This document shows, piece after piece, positions 1-8,482 of a stretch of DNA of 45,852 bases. Source of the DNA: Prevotellaceae bacterium UBA2744 (GTDB lineage Bacteria > Bacteroidota > Bacteroidia > Bacteroidales > Bacteroidaceae). How positions within the stretch are numbered: position 1 is the stretch's first letter; each line of letters opens with the position of its first letter. The DNA is taken from NCBI GenBank assembly GCA_002353575.1, contig DEJQ01000014.1, forward strand, positions 2,097 through 47,948, in the 5' to 3' direction. The notes beneath the pieces were generated by a model that was not told the DNA's origin, did not search any database, and saw nothing but the letters and a program-made list of their open reading frames with translations. A program made the position numbers and the translations under genes.

Positions 1-174
1 GTTGGATATATCAATGATGAGTTTACCATTAAATACCTCGACTTACGTCACCGTAAGGACGGCTATATTGAGTTACGTCCTGCCAACAAGGACTTCAAGT
101 CTATCCGCATTGATGCCGATGATGACTTTGAAGTGTGGGGCGTGGTGATTTGGACTATAAAAAGATGGAAATGA
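1..174 (+). CDS. umuD: UmuD-like S24 peptidase, C-terminal part (gene cut by window edge)
   Basis: The first 57 codons of the window are open in frame 1 and end at TGA 172-174. The translation contains GYINDEFTIKYLDL, the beta-strand segment around the catalytic lysine of LexA/UmuD family (S24) self-cleaving proteases, and ends VWGVVIWTIKRWK, a normal family C-terminus. In the family, RecA-stimulated self-cleavage produces UmuD', which joins UmuC to form error-prone polymerase V. The umuC gene starts 12 nt downstream, the usual umuDC arrangement. The N-terminus, cleavage site and catalytic serine lie outside the window, so activity cannot be judged. Confidence 0.85.
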   Translation, partial: VGYINDEFTIKYLDLRHRKDGYIELRPANKDFKSIRIDADDDFEVWGVVIWTIKRWK

Positions 175-186
175 AGTTTTTGAACC

Positions 187-1482
187 ATGTACGGCATCAT
201 AGATTGTGACAACTGTTACGTATCATGCGAGCGTGTCTTTCGGCCCGACCTGAAGGACAAGCCTGTCGTTGTTCTCTCGAACAATGACGGCTGCGTGGTG
301 GCACGGTCAAATGAAGCCAAAAAGATGGGTATAAAAGCCGGAACACCATACTTCCAACTGGCAGAGCAGTTCCCCAATCAAAAGATTGTCGTATTCTCAT
401 CGAACTATGAGTTGTATGGCGAACTGACAAGCCGTGTGGTATCAATCATCAGCAAAGAGGCACCTGCCTACTTCCGTTACAGCATCGACGAGTGCTTTGT
501 CTATCTTGATGGCATGGAGCATCTGGATTTGAAAGCATGGGGCGAAGAACTTCATAAGAAGATTAAGCGGAATGTAGGAATGCCTGTCAGCATCGGACTG
601 GCACCCAATAAGACCCTTGCGAAGATGGCTAGCCATTTCGCCAAGAAATACCAGGGCTACCCCCATTGCTGCATGATCGATTCCGACGAGAAGCGTATTA
701 AGGCATTGAAACTATATCCCATTGAGGAAGTCTGGGGCATTGGCCGACGCTATGCAGCACGTCTCGAAGCCCTTGGCGTGAAGACTGCCTACGACTTTGC
801 AGAGCACAACCAGAGTTGGGTACGTGCCACATTTAACAACATCGTCATTGAGCGTACTTGGCGAGAACTGAATGGTGAAGACTGTGTACCCAATGAAGAG
901 ATGGCCAAGAAAAAATCAATCTGTACCAGCCGTTCTTTCAATGGCATGATTACAGACCTCGACGGACTCCGTACTCATGTGTCGAACTATGCTGCCAGAT
1001 GTGCCGAGAAGCTGCGTCAGCAAGGAACGGTCGCATCCATTGTAGGCGTATTTCTCCACACAAATGCTTTCCGTGAAGACCTTCCTCAATACTGGAACTT
1101 TCAGGAAATGCGGCTCATCACGCCCTCCAGTTCGACAGTCACCATTGTCAAAGCTGCCAATGAAGTTCTTCAGAAGCTCTTCCGTCAGGGCTATCACTAT
1201 AAGAAAGCAGGTGTCATCGTCATGGGAATTGGGCCTAACAGTCCTATTCAACAAGACTTATTCGATACCAATGCAGAACAGTTTGAGAAGATGAAGCGAC
1301 TGGATGCAGTCATTGACCGCATCAACAAGGTCAATGGAACTGAAACCATTGTACTTGGCAGTCAGCAATACACACAAAAAGATGGCAAGGGAAAGGCTAA
1401 CGTCTTTGCCAATGCCATCAAGCATGATTTCAAAAGCAAGAATCCAACGACTCGTTGGAGTGATATTATTCGGTTAAAATAA
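187..1482 (+). CDS. umuC: UmuC, Y-family DNA polymerase V catalytic subunit
   Basis: Full-length Y-family polymerase (431 aa; UmuC proteins are about 420-430 aa). The N-terminus MYGIIDCDNCYVSCERVF carries the first catalytic Asp, and YSIDECFVYLDG near residue 100 carries the paired Asp-Glu that bind the two catalytic metals. The thumb segment with IEEVWGIGRRYAARL is the helix-hairpin-helix region, followed by the little-finger domain and a UmuC-specific C-terminal extension. It copies damaged DNA during SOS translesion synthesis in complex with UmuD'. The gene follows the umuD end by 12 nt, and an aminotransferase starts 17 nt after its stop, so the three may share a transcript. No SOS operator can be assessed because the umuD promoter is outside the window. 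Confidence 0.97.
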   Translation: MYGIIDCDNCYVSCERVFRPDLKDKPVVVLSNNDGCVVARSNEAKKMGIKAGTPYFQLAEQFPNQKIVVFSSNYELYGELTSRVVSIISKEAPAYFRYSIDECFVYLDGMEHLDLKAWGEELHKKIKRNVGMPVSIGLAPNKTLAKMASHFAKKYQGYPHCCMIDSDEKRIKALKLYPIEEVWGIGRRYAARLEALGVKTAYDFAEHNQSWVRATFNNIVIERTWRELNGEDCVPNEEMAKKKSICTSRSFNGMITDLDGLRTHVSNYAARCAEKLRQQGTVASIVGVFLHTNAFREDLPQYWNFQEMRLITPSSSTVTIVKAANEVLQKLFRQGYHYKKAGVIVMGIGPNSPIQQDLFDTNAEQFEKMKRLDAVIDRINKVNGTETIVLGSQQYTQKDGKGKANVFANAIKHDFKSKNPTTRWSDIIRLK

Positions 1483-1499
1483 GGGAAAGAAAGTAAAAT

Positions 1500-2672
1500 A
1501 TGAAACAACTATCCACACGCACGGCGGGCTTCACGGATTCCATCATCCGTAGAATGACCCGTATCTCAAATCAGTACGGAGCCGTCAATCTCTCGCAAGG
1601 TTTTCCTGACTTCGACCCTCCAAAGGAGATAACGAATCGTCTGGCAGAAATAGCTCCACACGGGCCGCATCAGTATGCTATTACTTGGGGGGCACAGAAT
1701 TTCCGTGAGGCTTTGGCTAAAAAGCAAAGTCATTTCACGGGGTTGAACATCGATGCCAACAAGAACATTGTTGTGACTTGTGGCTCGACTGAGGCTATGA
1801 TGGCAGCGATGATGACTATCGTAAATCCAGGTGACAAGGTGGCTGTCTTCTCGCCATTCTACGAGAACTACACGGCTGACACGATTCTTACAGGTGCAGA
1901 GCCGATATACATCCCTCTTGTACCACCCACATTTGAGTTTGATGCGAATCAGCTGGAAGATGCGTTCAAGAGCGGTGCAAAGGCTTTGGTGCTCTGTAAT
2001 CCGTCGAACCCTTGCGGCAAGGTTTTCACTCGTGAAGAACTCCGGACGATAGCAGACATTGTCATCAAGTATGACGGCTATGTGATAACAGATGAAGTAT
2101 ATGAGCACATAGTCTATGCCCCTCACCGGCATGTCTATATCTCCACGCTTCCGGGCATGTGGGAGCGAACTGTTTCATGCAGCTCCCTGTCAAAGACCTA
2201 CAGCATTACAGGCTGGCGACTCGGTTATGTAATTGCACCGGAACGCATCATAGACAGGGTGAAGAAAGTGCATGACTTCCTGACCGTGGGAGCTGCCGCA
2301 CCGTTGATGGAAGCTGCTACAGTCGGTTTGTCATTCCAGGACAGTTATTACAAGGAACTTCAAGACCGCTATACGCACATGAGGCACCTTTTCTGTGACG
2401 GGCTACGACAGTTCGGACTTGACTTTTCAGCCCCGCAAGGTGCCTATTATGTACTGCTCGATGTGTCGAAGTACGGCGTAACGGACGACCTTCATTTCTG
2501 CGAGTGGTTGGCTGAGCATGTCGGCGTGGGTGCTGTTCCTGGCAGCTGCTTTTTCAGAGAAGATGTCAACCATCTTGTCCGTTTCCATTTTGCCAAGCGC
2601 GACGACACCCTGAAGGCGGCTCTTGACCGCTTGTCAGAACTGGAACTGAAGGCTAAAACATACAAGCGGTAA
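1500..2672 (+). CDS. PLP-dependent class I/II aminotransferase (methionine/kynurenine aminotransferase type)
   Basis: A 390-aa fold-type I PLP aminotransferase. The N-terminal NLSQGFPDFDPPKEI is the substrate-gating segment of the YbdL/kynurenine-aminotransferase subgroup. NPSNPCGKVFTREEL and ITDEVYEHIVY contain the cofactor-binding Asn and Asp, SSLSKTYSITGWRLGY carries the Schiff-base lysine, and the C-terminal VRFHFAKRDDTL holds the carboxylate-binding Arg. The family transfers amino groups from methionine, aromatic amino acids or glutamine to 2-oxo acids; the exact substrate cannot be read from sequence. It starts 17 nt after umuC and is probably co-transcribed, with no evident functional link to mutagenesis. 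Confidence 0.92.
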   Translation: MKQLSTRTAGFTDSIIRRMTRISNQYGAVNLSQGFPDFDPPKEITNRLAEIAPHGPHQYAITWGAQNFREALAKKQSHFTGLNIDANKNIVVTCGSTEAMMAAMMTIVNPGDKVAVFSPFYENYTADTILTGAEPIYIPLVPPTFEFDANQLEDAFKSGAKALVLCNPSNPCGKVFTREELRTIADIVIKYDGYVITDEVYEHIVYAPHRHVYISTLPGMWERTVSCSSLSKTYSITGWRLGYVIAPERIIDRVKKVHDFLTVGAAAPLMEAATVGLSFQDSYYKELQDRYTHMRHLFCDGLRQFGLDFSAPQGAYYVLLDVSKYGVTDDLHFCEWLAEHVGVGAVPGSCFFREDVNHLVRFHFAKRDDTLKAALDRLSELELKAKTYKR

Positions 2673-2768
2673 ATGATACGGATAACGACATATAGCGAGC
2701 GGGACAAGGCAGACTTCATCCGTCTGAACGGGCAATGGGCAGAGACCTCAAAGAAACTTTTTTTCTGA
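2673..2768 (+). pseudogene. Fragment resembling the N-terminus of a GNAT acetyltransferase
   Basis: An ATG directly abuts the aminotransferase TAA and opens 31 codons ending at TGA 2766-2768. The translation begins MIRITTYSERDKADFIRLN and continues GQWAE, which resembles the first strand and helix of GNAT N-acetyltransferases. The acetyl-CoA binding loop and the rest of the roughly 150-residue domain are absent, and no continuation was noticed in another frame before the convergent bcp gene. I read it as a truncated gene left by deletion. It could instead be a small real protein, since the match is short. Confidence 0.4.
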
Positions 2769-2816
2769 CCACGAATCGCATGAATAGATAATCAGATAAA
2801 TCCCGTACGTCCACTG

Positions 2817-3266
2817 CTATCCGAGAATCTGCTTGGCGTGTTCCTTTGTCTTTATCTGCTTGCCGGAGAGAACCTGTTCGATGATGCCCTCTTCGTTGAT
2901 GATGAATGTGGTGCGGATGGTACCCATGGTCTTCCTGCCATACATCGACTTCTCGCCCCATGCACCCATAGCCTCCAAAAGAGCGTGGTCCACATCAGCA
3001 ATAAGAGGGAAGGGCAGCTGGTGCTTTTCCTTGAACTTAACGTGCGAAGCAGCAGAGTCTGTACTCACACCCACTACCTCGTAGCCGCTGCCTTGCAGCT
3101 GGCTGTAATGGTCGCGCAGACTGCAGGCCTCTGCCGTACAGCCGCTTGTGTTGTCTTTCGGGTAGAAGTACAGCACCAGCTTGCGGCCTTTGTAGTCACT
3201 CAGACGGATGTCGCGTCCCTGTTCGTCCTTGCCCAGAATCTCGGGCGCCTTGTCTCCAATATTCAT
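2817..3266 (-). CDS. bcp: Bcp-type thioredoxin-dependent thiol peroxidase
   Basis: A 149-aa AhpC/TSA peroxiredoxin of the Bcp/PrxQ group. The motif YPKDNTSGCTAEACSLRD places the peroxidatic Cys at residue 43 and the resolving Cys at 48, the five-residue spacing typical of atypical 2-Cys Bcp enzymes. The catalytic Pro/Thr lie just before Cys43 and a conserved Arg lies in the TIRTTFIINEEG segment. It reduces H2O2 and organic hydroperoxides in the cytoplasm with electrons from thioredoxin. It lies 25 nt downstream of the 5'-nucleotidase gene on the same strand, so it may share that promoter. Length and start are normal for the family. Confidence 0.96.
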   Translation of the reverse strand: MNIGDKAPEILGKDEQGRDIRLSDYKGRKLVLYFYPKDNTSGCTAEACSLRDHYSQLQGSGYEVVGVSTDSAASHVKFKEKHQLPFPLIADVDHALLEAMGAWGEKSMYGRKTMGTIRTTFIINEEGIIEQVLSGKQIKTKEHAKQILG

Positions 3267-3291
3267 AATGGTTGCGGTCGGGTTTAAAAGG

Positions 3292-4869
3292 TTATTTAAT
3301 GGTAATTCTGCCTTGAGGATTGCGGTATGCCGACACGTCGCCGCCGAGTGTGTCCTTGATATAATTAGCCAGGGCTATATTGGTCTGCTCGGTGGTCTGC
3401 TCTATGATTTTGGCATCTTTGAGAATGTCATAGAAGCCTCCGTTTCTGTAATAGTCGGTGATGCCGATAGTGTATGTGCGGTCGTTGCGGAGAGGCTCGT
3501 ATTGCGAAGTCTCGCGGTTCATTACCTGCACGTCGGTAACGGTGTGCTCGTTTGCAAGGATAGTGTATTTCATGCCGGCTACATGAGGGAAGAATCCGTC
3601 TTCCTCGGGGTATTTGGCAGTGCATTTCTCCAGCACCTTCTGAATCACTTCGCCCGTTACCTCAATCTTGCACATCAGGTTGTAGAATGGCATAGTATTG
3701 ATGGCATGACCGAGTGTGATCCTACCCGCAGGAATGTTGTTGCGAATGCCGCCGCCGTTAATCAGTCCGATGTCTGCATGGCAGCTCTCGCGGAAGGCAT
3801 CGGCACAGAGGTCGCCCAGATTCGTCTCGCCGTTTCGTATGAGCCTGTTGCCCTTGTCGTCGTTGATGGTAAGCACGAAGTCGCTGTTGCCAATCAACTT
3901 ATTGGTCATAGCGTCCATCATCTTCTTGATGCTGTCGGTGGTCTGCGTGACGCGCAGGTTGCTGTATGCGACGTCGTTTGTCGGGATGAGTGATGTGGAG
4001 ATTTTTCCGTCGGCAGTGATGAGCAGTTTCCCGATGTTGGCAAACTGTGTGCCCGTTTGTGTCACGATTACCTTGCGCTTGTCCATATCCTCCACGATGT
4101 TTTGTGGAATCACCGAATGGGTGTGGCCGTCGAGTACCACATCTACGCCTCTTATCCGGCTAATCAAATCCTGTGAGGTCTCGCCCAGCACGGGGACCTT
4201 CTCGCCGAGATGCGACAGCAGCACCACATAGTCGGCACCTGCATGGCGTACGGAATCGACAGACTTCTGCACCAGGGCGGCTACATCGTCCGTGCGCAGG
4301 TCGTAGAGCTGTTTGCCGTCATTGTCGAAAAAGGAATATTTTTCATCGAACATGGTTTCCGGAGTGCAGACTCCCACGAAACCAATACTCTTATTTCCAT
4401 ATTTCTTCACGATGCAGGTAGGGTAGAGGGGCTTGGCAGCTCCTTCCACGAAGAAATTAGCACAGATGACCGGACACTTTATCTGCGGCAGTACTTCTAT
4501 CAGGCGCGGACCGCCGAAGTCGAACTCGTGGTTCCCGATTGTGATGGCATCGTACCCCACATTGCGCATGATATCAACAATATATTGCCCTCGCGCGAGC
4601 GTACCTGCCAAAGAGCCGTTCAGGAAATCACCGCTTGAGGTGACACCTACATACGCCGTGTCGCTGGCAGCAATGGCATCGCGCAGACCTGCCAGCTTCG
4701 CATATCCGTCAATGGCACAATGCACATCGTTCTCATACAGGATTACTATGGGCTTCTGCGGCTGAGCGGGGGGCAATACTTTCCTGTCGCTATCTGCCGA
4801 AGAACATGCTGCAAGACCCATGCCCATAATAAATGCAGCAGCCCATGAACTTATTTGTTTTGTCTTCAT
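3292..4869 (-). CDS. Lipoprotein 5'-nucleotidase / UDP-sugar hydrolase family metallophosphatase
   Basis: With the start at MKTKQISSW (4869) the product is 525 aa. The upstream in-frame ATGs at 4878 and 4908 only add residues before the signal peptide. The N-terminus is a lipoprotein signal ending LAAC with Cys22. The calcineurin-like metallophosphatase domain follows: ILYENDVHCAIDGY (metal Asp/His), ITIGNHEFDFGG (GNHE motif), VLLSHLG and DVVLDGHTHS. The C-terminal half is the 5'-nucleotidase substrate domain with GETNLGDLCADAFRE, INGGGIRNNIPAG and TIGITDYYRNGGFYD. The family dephosphorylates nucleotides and UDP-sugars outside the cytoplasm. Specificity is not resolved. A promoter-like TAnnTTTG lies about 58 nt upstream. 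Confidence 0.93.
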   Translation of the reverse strand: MKTKQISSWAAAFIMGMGLAACSSADSDRKVLPPAQPQKPIVILYENDVHCAIDGYAKLAGLRDAIAASDTAYVGVTSSGDFLNGSLAGTLARGQYIVDIMRNVGYDAITIGNHEFDFGGPRLIEVLPQIKCPVICANFFVEGAAKPLYPTCIVKKYGNKSIGFVGVCTPETMFDEKYSFFDNDGKQLYDLRTDDVAALVQKSVDSVRHAGADYVVLLSHLGEKVPVLGETSQDLISRIRGVDVVLDGHTHSVIPQNIVEDMDKRKVIVTQTGTQFANIGKLLITADGKISTSLIPTNDVAYSNLRVTQTTDSIKKMMDAMTNKLIGNSDFVLTINDDKGNRLIRNGETNLGDLCADAFRESCHADIGLINGGGIRNNIPAGRITLGHAINTMPFYNLMCKIEVTGEVIQKVLEKCTAKYPEEDGFFPHVAGMKYTILANEHTVTDVQVMNRETSQYEPLRNDRTYTIGITDYYRNGGFYDILKDAKIIEQTTEQTNIALANYIKDTLGGDVSAYRNPQGRITIK

Positions 4870-4926
4870 CAGTATCATGAATTCTTTGTGTTCTTGTGAA
4901 GAATACACACAGTTCTATTTTATCTG

Positions 4927-4958
4927 CAAAAGTACTGAAATAATCCTGTGCATCCAAA
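4927..4958 (-). promoter_or_regulatory. Bacteroidota-type promoter for the 5'-nucleotidase gene
   Basis: On the minus strand TACTTTTG (4934-4927) fits the -7 consensus TAnnTTTG, and TTTG (4958-4955) sits 20 bp upstream as a -33 box. Transcription would start near 4920, leaving a leader of about 50 nt before the ATG at 4869. The assignment rests on consensus only. Confidence 0.6.
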
Positions 4959-5042
4959 TAATACCAGAAAATAGCCTTATGCAAACACCATTACGTAATG
5001 CGCAGACTTTGTAGAATAGAGAAAAAGTCGTAGTTTTGCCGG

Positions 5043-6407
5043 CTACTTATGATCTTTTTTCTTTGTCAACATTATCACTATCAGGGTGAGGCATTCGGAT
5101 GCAGGAACGGCGAGCCACATGCCTTGCGGAGTACAGAGCATAGGCAGCAGAGTGAATGCCGGAATGAGGAATGCCAAGCCGCGAAGCAGCATGTAAACCG
5201 TAGCACGGGTGTTCTCTTCAATGGCCTGATAGTATCCGATAATGGCTATGTTCAGTGCGAAGAATATGGCAGAAGTGGCGAATAGCGGGAGTCCTGCCGT
5301 GGCAATCTCATAAGGATGCGTTCCTGAATGCAGGAAGAGACCGATGAGCGGTTTGGCTCCAAACATGAGGATGGCTGTTGCCAATAGTCCGCAGATGGTT
5401 GCGGTACGAAGGCTGAGCCGGACGGCTTCTGTCACTCGCTTGTCGTTGCCTGCACCGTGATTGAAGCTGATGATAGGCTGGGCAGACTGTGCAACAGCGT
5501 TGTTGACCATGAAGACTATAGGGTAGAGGTAGCATGCCACGCTGAAGGCTGCCACTCCGTCTTCACCCAGTTCCTGTATGAAGACATAGTTGCCGGCAAG
5601 CAGAATCATGGACATGGCCAGTTCGCCCAACATTGAGGGGAAACCGCTGCGAGCCATGTAGTAGATGTTTCGTGTTGTCAGATAAGCACTGGTGAGACTG
5701 ATCTTGAGGCGGTGGATGTGGATTGTCTTCGTGCGGAAAATCATATACCAGACAACCATTCCAGAGGCTACTGCACAGCTGAGCGTCGATGCGATGGCAC
5801 TGCCCGCAACTCCCATCTGCATGGGGAAGACAAACAGCCAGTCGAGAATGATGTTCAGAATGCCCGGTATGATTTCCAACGTGGCAGCGTATTTCGGAGA
5901 ACCGTCGAGACGGATTACGAATGTGCCGATCATCTGGCTTATTATGAAGATGCAACCGGGAAGAATGGGGATAAGATACTGCTCGCATAGCGGCAGGAGA
6001 TTATCGCTGCACCCCAGAAGCCGCAGGAATGGTATGCGGAAGATGTAAATGATGATGGCTATGACTGCCATAAGCAGCGATGCCACTTCAAGAGCCTGGG
6101 TGATGTTTATGTTTGCGGCTTTGTTGTTGCCCTGCGACAGGTGGACGCTTGCCACTACCGACACTCCGGCTCCGAACATCAGTGCTACGCCTGTTGTCAT
6201 AAGAAACACAGGAGCGACAAGGTTGATTGCTGCCAGCGCATCGCTTCCTACACCCTGTCCGACGAAAATACCATCTGCCACTGTAAAGAGAGAGGCAAAC
6301 ACCATTGACAACAGAGTGGGGAAGAAGATTTTCTGAAACAGCGGTTCAATCTTCGACCTGCCAAAGTCTATCCTGTCCCTGTCCAGATTCTTCAGCTTTC
6401 TTTTCAT
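5043..6407 (-). CDS. MATE family multidrug/sodium-coupled efflux transporter
   Basis: A 454-aa polytopic membrane protein with about 12 hydrophobic segments in two homologous halves, as expected for MATE exporters. The first half opens with LLSMVFASLFTVADGIFVGQ, the second-helix signature of the DinF/MepA-like branch, and the second half repeats the pattern around SGFPSMLGELAMSMI. The family exports cationic drugs or metabolites in exchange for Na+ or H+. It follows the DUF3298 lipoprotein gene by only 4 nt and ends the minus-strand run that starts at the 8310 lipoprotein. The substrate is unknown. Confidence 0.93.
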   Translation of the reverse strand: MKRKLKNLDRDRIDFGRSKIEPLFQKIFFPTLLSMVFASLFTVADGIFVGQGVGSDALAAINLVAPVFLMTTGVALMFGAGVSVVASVHLSQGNNKAANINITQALEVASLLMAVIAIIIYIFRIPFLRLLGCSDNLLPLCEQYLIPILPGCIFIISQMIGTFVIRLDGSPKYAATLEIIPGILNIILDWLFVFPMQMGVAGSAIASTLSCAVASGMVVWYMIFRTKTIHIHRLKISLTSAYLTTRNIYYMARSGFPSMLGELAMSMILLAGNYVFIQELGEDGVAAFSVACYLYPIVFMVNNAVAQSAQPIISFNHGAGNDKRVTEAVRLSLRTATICGLLATAILMFGAKPLIGLFLHSGTHPYEIATAGLPLFATSAIFFALNIAIIGYYQAIEENTRATVYMLLRGLAFLIPAFTLLPMLCTPQGMWLAVPASECLTLIVIMLTKKKDHK

Positions 6408-6411
6408 AGCT

Positions 6412-7233
6412 TTATTCCATTATCTTCTTGGCATATGGCGTAAGAATGCCTGCCTGGTCCATATCATAATAAAAGAGTGTGACGGTCTGGATGCCTTCTG
6501 CGTATGAGGCTATATCATAGGGCTGGTATGTAAATTCGATTTGTGATGGATAAATGCGGAATGACTCTGAAATGGGGAATTCTTCTATCATGTAGTCATC
6601 GTAGCTCATATTCTGTTCCTTCAGGTCGTTTATTCTCTTGCTCTCGAGCAGCTCGCGCAGTTTTTCCTTGTCAGTGAACAGGAGGTCGAGGGTGACAATC
6701 TTCTTGTCTTTCCTGTCGTATGTTATGAACTGCTGTGTGTACATTCCGTGGGCTGCACCGGCTGCGTTGGTCTGTGTGAAGATGCTGAATACGTATTTCT
6801 TGTCGCTTACCTCACACATCTCTACAGCTACCGATTGCATGAATTCGCCTGTATTGGCAGTGGCTGAATCAGCATCGCTGGTGCTCTTTATCTCATTCTT
6901 TTCCAGTCCGTAGCCTGTCTTTACAAATTGTTCGAAGGCAGCATCGAGCGTTGTGCTTACACTGTCGCCAAAAGCAGCCTGCAGGATAGCTTTCTGCAGT
7001 TCTGCAGGCACTTCGCCGTCGATGCTTGTCGGCCAGACTACTGTTGCTGAGTTGTGCAGCGAATAGCCTTCATTATCGAACATAGGTGATTTCAGCGAGT
7101 CTTCTATGTCAATATTGTAATACTTGTCGATGCTTCTGTGTACCAGGCTCAATCCTGAATTGTTTTTCTCTGTGCATCCAATCATTGCCATTGCTGCAAT
7201 AAGGATGAGGCTGTACGATTTCATTTTTTTCAT
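6412..7233 (-). CDS. DUF3298 (RsiV-like) lipoprotein
   Basis: A 273-aa lipoprotein with N-terminus MKKMKSYSLILIAAMAMIGC and predicted lipidated Cys20. The C-terminal third (FPISESFRIYPSQIEFTYQP and following) matches the DUF3298 domain found at the end of RsiV-type anti-sigma factors, and the middle part around AAHGMYTQQFITYD matches the accompanying DUF4163-like region. No sigma factor gene is nearby, so an anti-sigma role is not supported; many Bacteroidota lipoproteins carry this domain with unknown function. It sits 11 nt after the helical-repeat gene and 4 nt before the MATE gene, suggesting one transcript. Confidence 0.85.
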   Translation of the reverse strand: MKKMKSYSLILIAAMAMIGCTEKNNSGLSLVHRSIDKYYNIDIEDSLKSPMFDNEGYSLHNSATVVWPTSIDGEVPAELQKAILQAAFGDSVSTTLDAAFEQFVKTGYGLEKNEIKSTSDADSATANTGEFMQSVAVEMCEVSDKKYVFSIFTQTNAAGAAHGMYTQQFITYDRKDKKIVTLDLLFTDKEKLRELLESKRINDLKEQNMSYDDYMIEEFPISESFRIYPSQIEFTYQPYDIASYAEGIQTVTLFYYDMDQAGILTPYAKKIME

Positions 7234-7244
7234 ATTCTCGTTAA

Positions 7245-7853
7245 TTAGTTGTTATTTTGTTGTTGATCTGTTGTTGACTCGTCGTCTTTCTTTGCTTGTT
7301 CAATAATCAGCTCTATCATCGCCTTATATTTTTCCACTTCTTCGTCGAATGGCAGGAAGTTCATTCCGACCTCAAGCAGCGGCATCACTTTCAGCGCATT
7401 GTCAACTGTAGGGTCTTCCTTGATTCTGATGAATGCGTTGGAGAGCAGTTCATGTCCTATAGAGGGGTAGTATTTATCGTACGGGTCGATAGCAGGAATC
7501 TGTTCCCAGTCTTCTTCGCGCATCCTTTCCACTTGCATACTTGCAATGTAGTCAAGGACGTTGAATGATTTGATTTTGTGGGAGAGCGTTGCCGCCATCT
7601 GATACATCTTGCGGTGGGCTATGCCGTTATCGTCCTCGATGTTTGGCAATATGCGAAGCAGGGCTTTGAATATCTTCTCTGCCTCGTCATACTGCGATTC
7701 CTTCATCCTTTTTTTCTGGATATCGCATGCTGTCCAGAACATACACGATGTGGTGTATTTGCCCTTGTGGACAGCATACATGGGTCGGATTGCCTCGTAA
7801 GCCTCCTCAATCTTTCCCTGTTTTCTCAGTTCAAAAACTTCCTTGACTGTCAT
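7245..7853 (-). CDS. TPR-like helical protein of unknown function
   Basis: With the start at MTVKEVFELRKQGKIEEAY (7853) the product is 202 aa. A further ATG at 7880 would add nine residues and a larger overlap. The sequence is almost all amphipathic helix, with TPR-like units such as KIEEAYEAIRPMYAVHKG and YDEAEKIFKALLRILPN and a charged QQQNNN tail. It has no signal peptide, so it is probably a cytoplasmic scaffold. The start overlaps the end of the preceding lipoprotein gene by 23 nt, which indicates translational coupling. I do not recognise a specific role. Confidence 0.75.
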   Translation of the reverse strand: MTVKEVFELRKQGKIEEAYEAIRPMYAVHKGKYTTSCMFWTACDIQKKRMKESQYDEAEKIFKALLRILPNIEDDNGIAHRKMYQMAATLSHKIKSFNVLDYIASMQVERMREEDWEQIPAIDPYDKYYPSIGHELLSNAFIRIKEDPTVDNALKVMPLLEVGMNFLPFDEEVEKYKAMIELIIEQAKKDDESTTDQQQNNN

Positions 7854-8310
7854 ATTCACCCATATATTTGAAGTTGTCAATCTTCCATTTGCCTTTTTCT
7901 TTCGTGACTACGACACGGCACTTCACAGCATTCTTGTCCTCCGCTCCGAATACCTTGATGATGATATCTACATAACCATTTGAGTCATCGGTCGCATGCG
8001 ATTCCTTGATTTTAAATACAGGTGTGGTGAAGTCTTGAGCCTGAAGCCAGTAATCGCAGTCAATCATATCGTCATTGTTAATCTCTCGCTGAAGTCTTCG
8101 GGTCAGGTATTTCTTGTCAAACACAGAGCGGTCAGGTCCCATGCCGCCGCGCTGGTTTTCTTCGGTGTATGCGGAGAACACATCCGTATAGGTGTCGTTT
8201 ACAAACGTTTCGATTTCCTTGCCTATCTGTTTGTTACTTTTCCGACTGCAACCGGGTAGTACGCAAAACCATGCCAGAATAAGGCTGAAGATAAGGGTTT
8301 TCTTTGTCAT
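7831..8310 (-). CDS. Small lipoprotein of unknown function
   Basis: A 159-aa product starting at MTKKTLIFSLILAWFC, a lipoprotein signal with the lipobox-like segment LPGC and Cys at residue 21. The open frame extends to an ATG at 8385, but that ATG is created by the first ATGCGCAT repeat copy and would put 25 residues before the signal peptide, so 8310 is preferred. The mature part includes YVDIIIKVFGAEDKNAVKC and GKWKIDNFKYMGEYD, an NTF2/DUF4878-like alternating pattern, but the match is too weak to name. It is the first gene after the palindrome array and is probably followed in one operon by the genes down to 5043. Confidence 0.75.
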   Translation of the reverse strand: MTKKTLIFSLILAWFCVLPGCSRKSNKQIGKEIETFVNDTYTDVFSAYTEENQRGGMGPDRSVFDKKYLTRRLQREINNDDMIDCDYWLQAQDFTTPVFKIKESHATDDSNGYVDIIIKVFGAEDKNAVKCRVVVTKEKGKWKIDNFKYMGEYDSQGSF

Positions 8311-8377
8311 TATACGCAATGTTTCTTTGGTTAGAATAAAATAGTTTATATACTCATCAGCATCGTCTTTTCCGTTA

Positions 8378-8473
8378 ATGCGCATGAATTAGCTCGATAA
8401 TGCGCATTATTCACTCGGATAATGCGCATGAATCGATTCAATGATGCGCATGAATCAATTTAATGATGCGCAT
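8378..8473. repeat. Five ATGCGCAT palindromes spaced exactly 22 bp apart
   Basis: The self-complementary octamer ATGCGCAT occurs at 8378-8385, 8400-8407, 8422-8429, 8444-8451 and 8466-8473, each start exactly 22 nt after the previous one. The 14-nt spacers are partly conserved (GAATYRATTYAATG in the last two; CTCGATA and CTCGGATA endings in the first two). Twenty-two bp is close to two helical turns, so all copies face the same side of the DNA. The array lies between the HipB-like regulator gene (stop at 8483) and the lipoprotein gene (start 8310). It could be an operator array or a short tandem-repeat relic. Confidence 0.9.
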
Positions 8474-8482
8474 GACCGGCTG

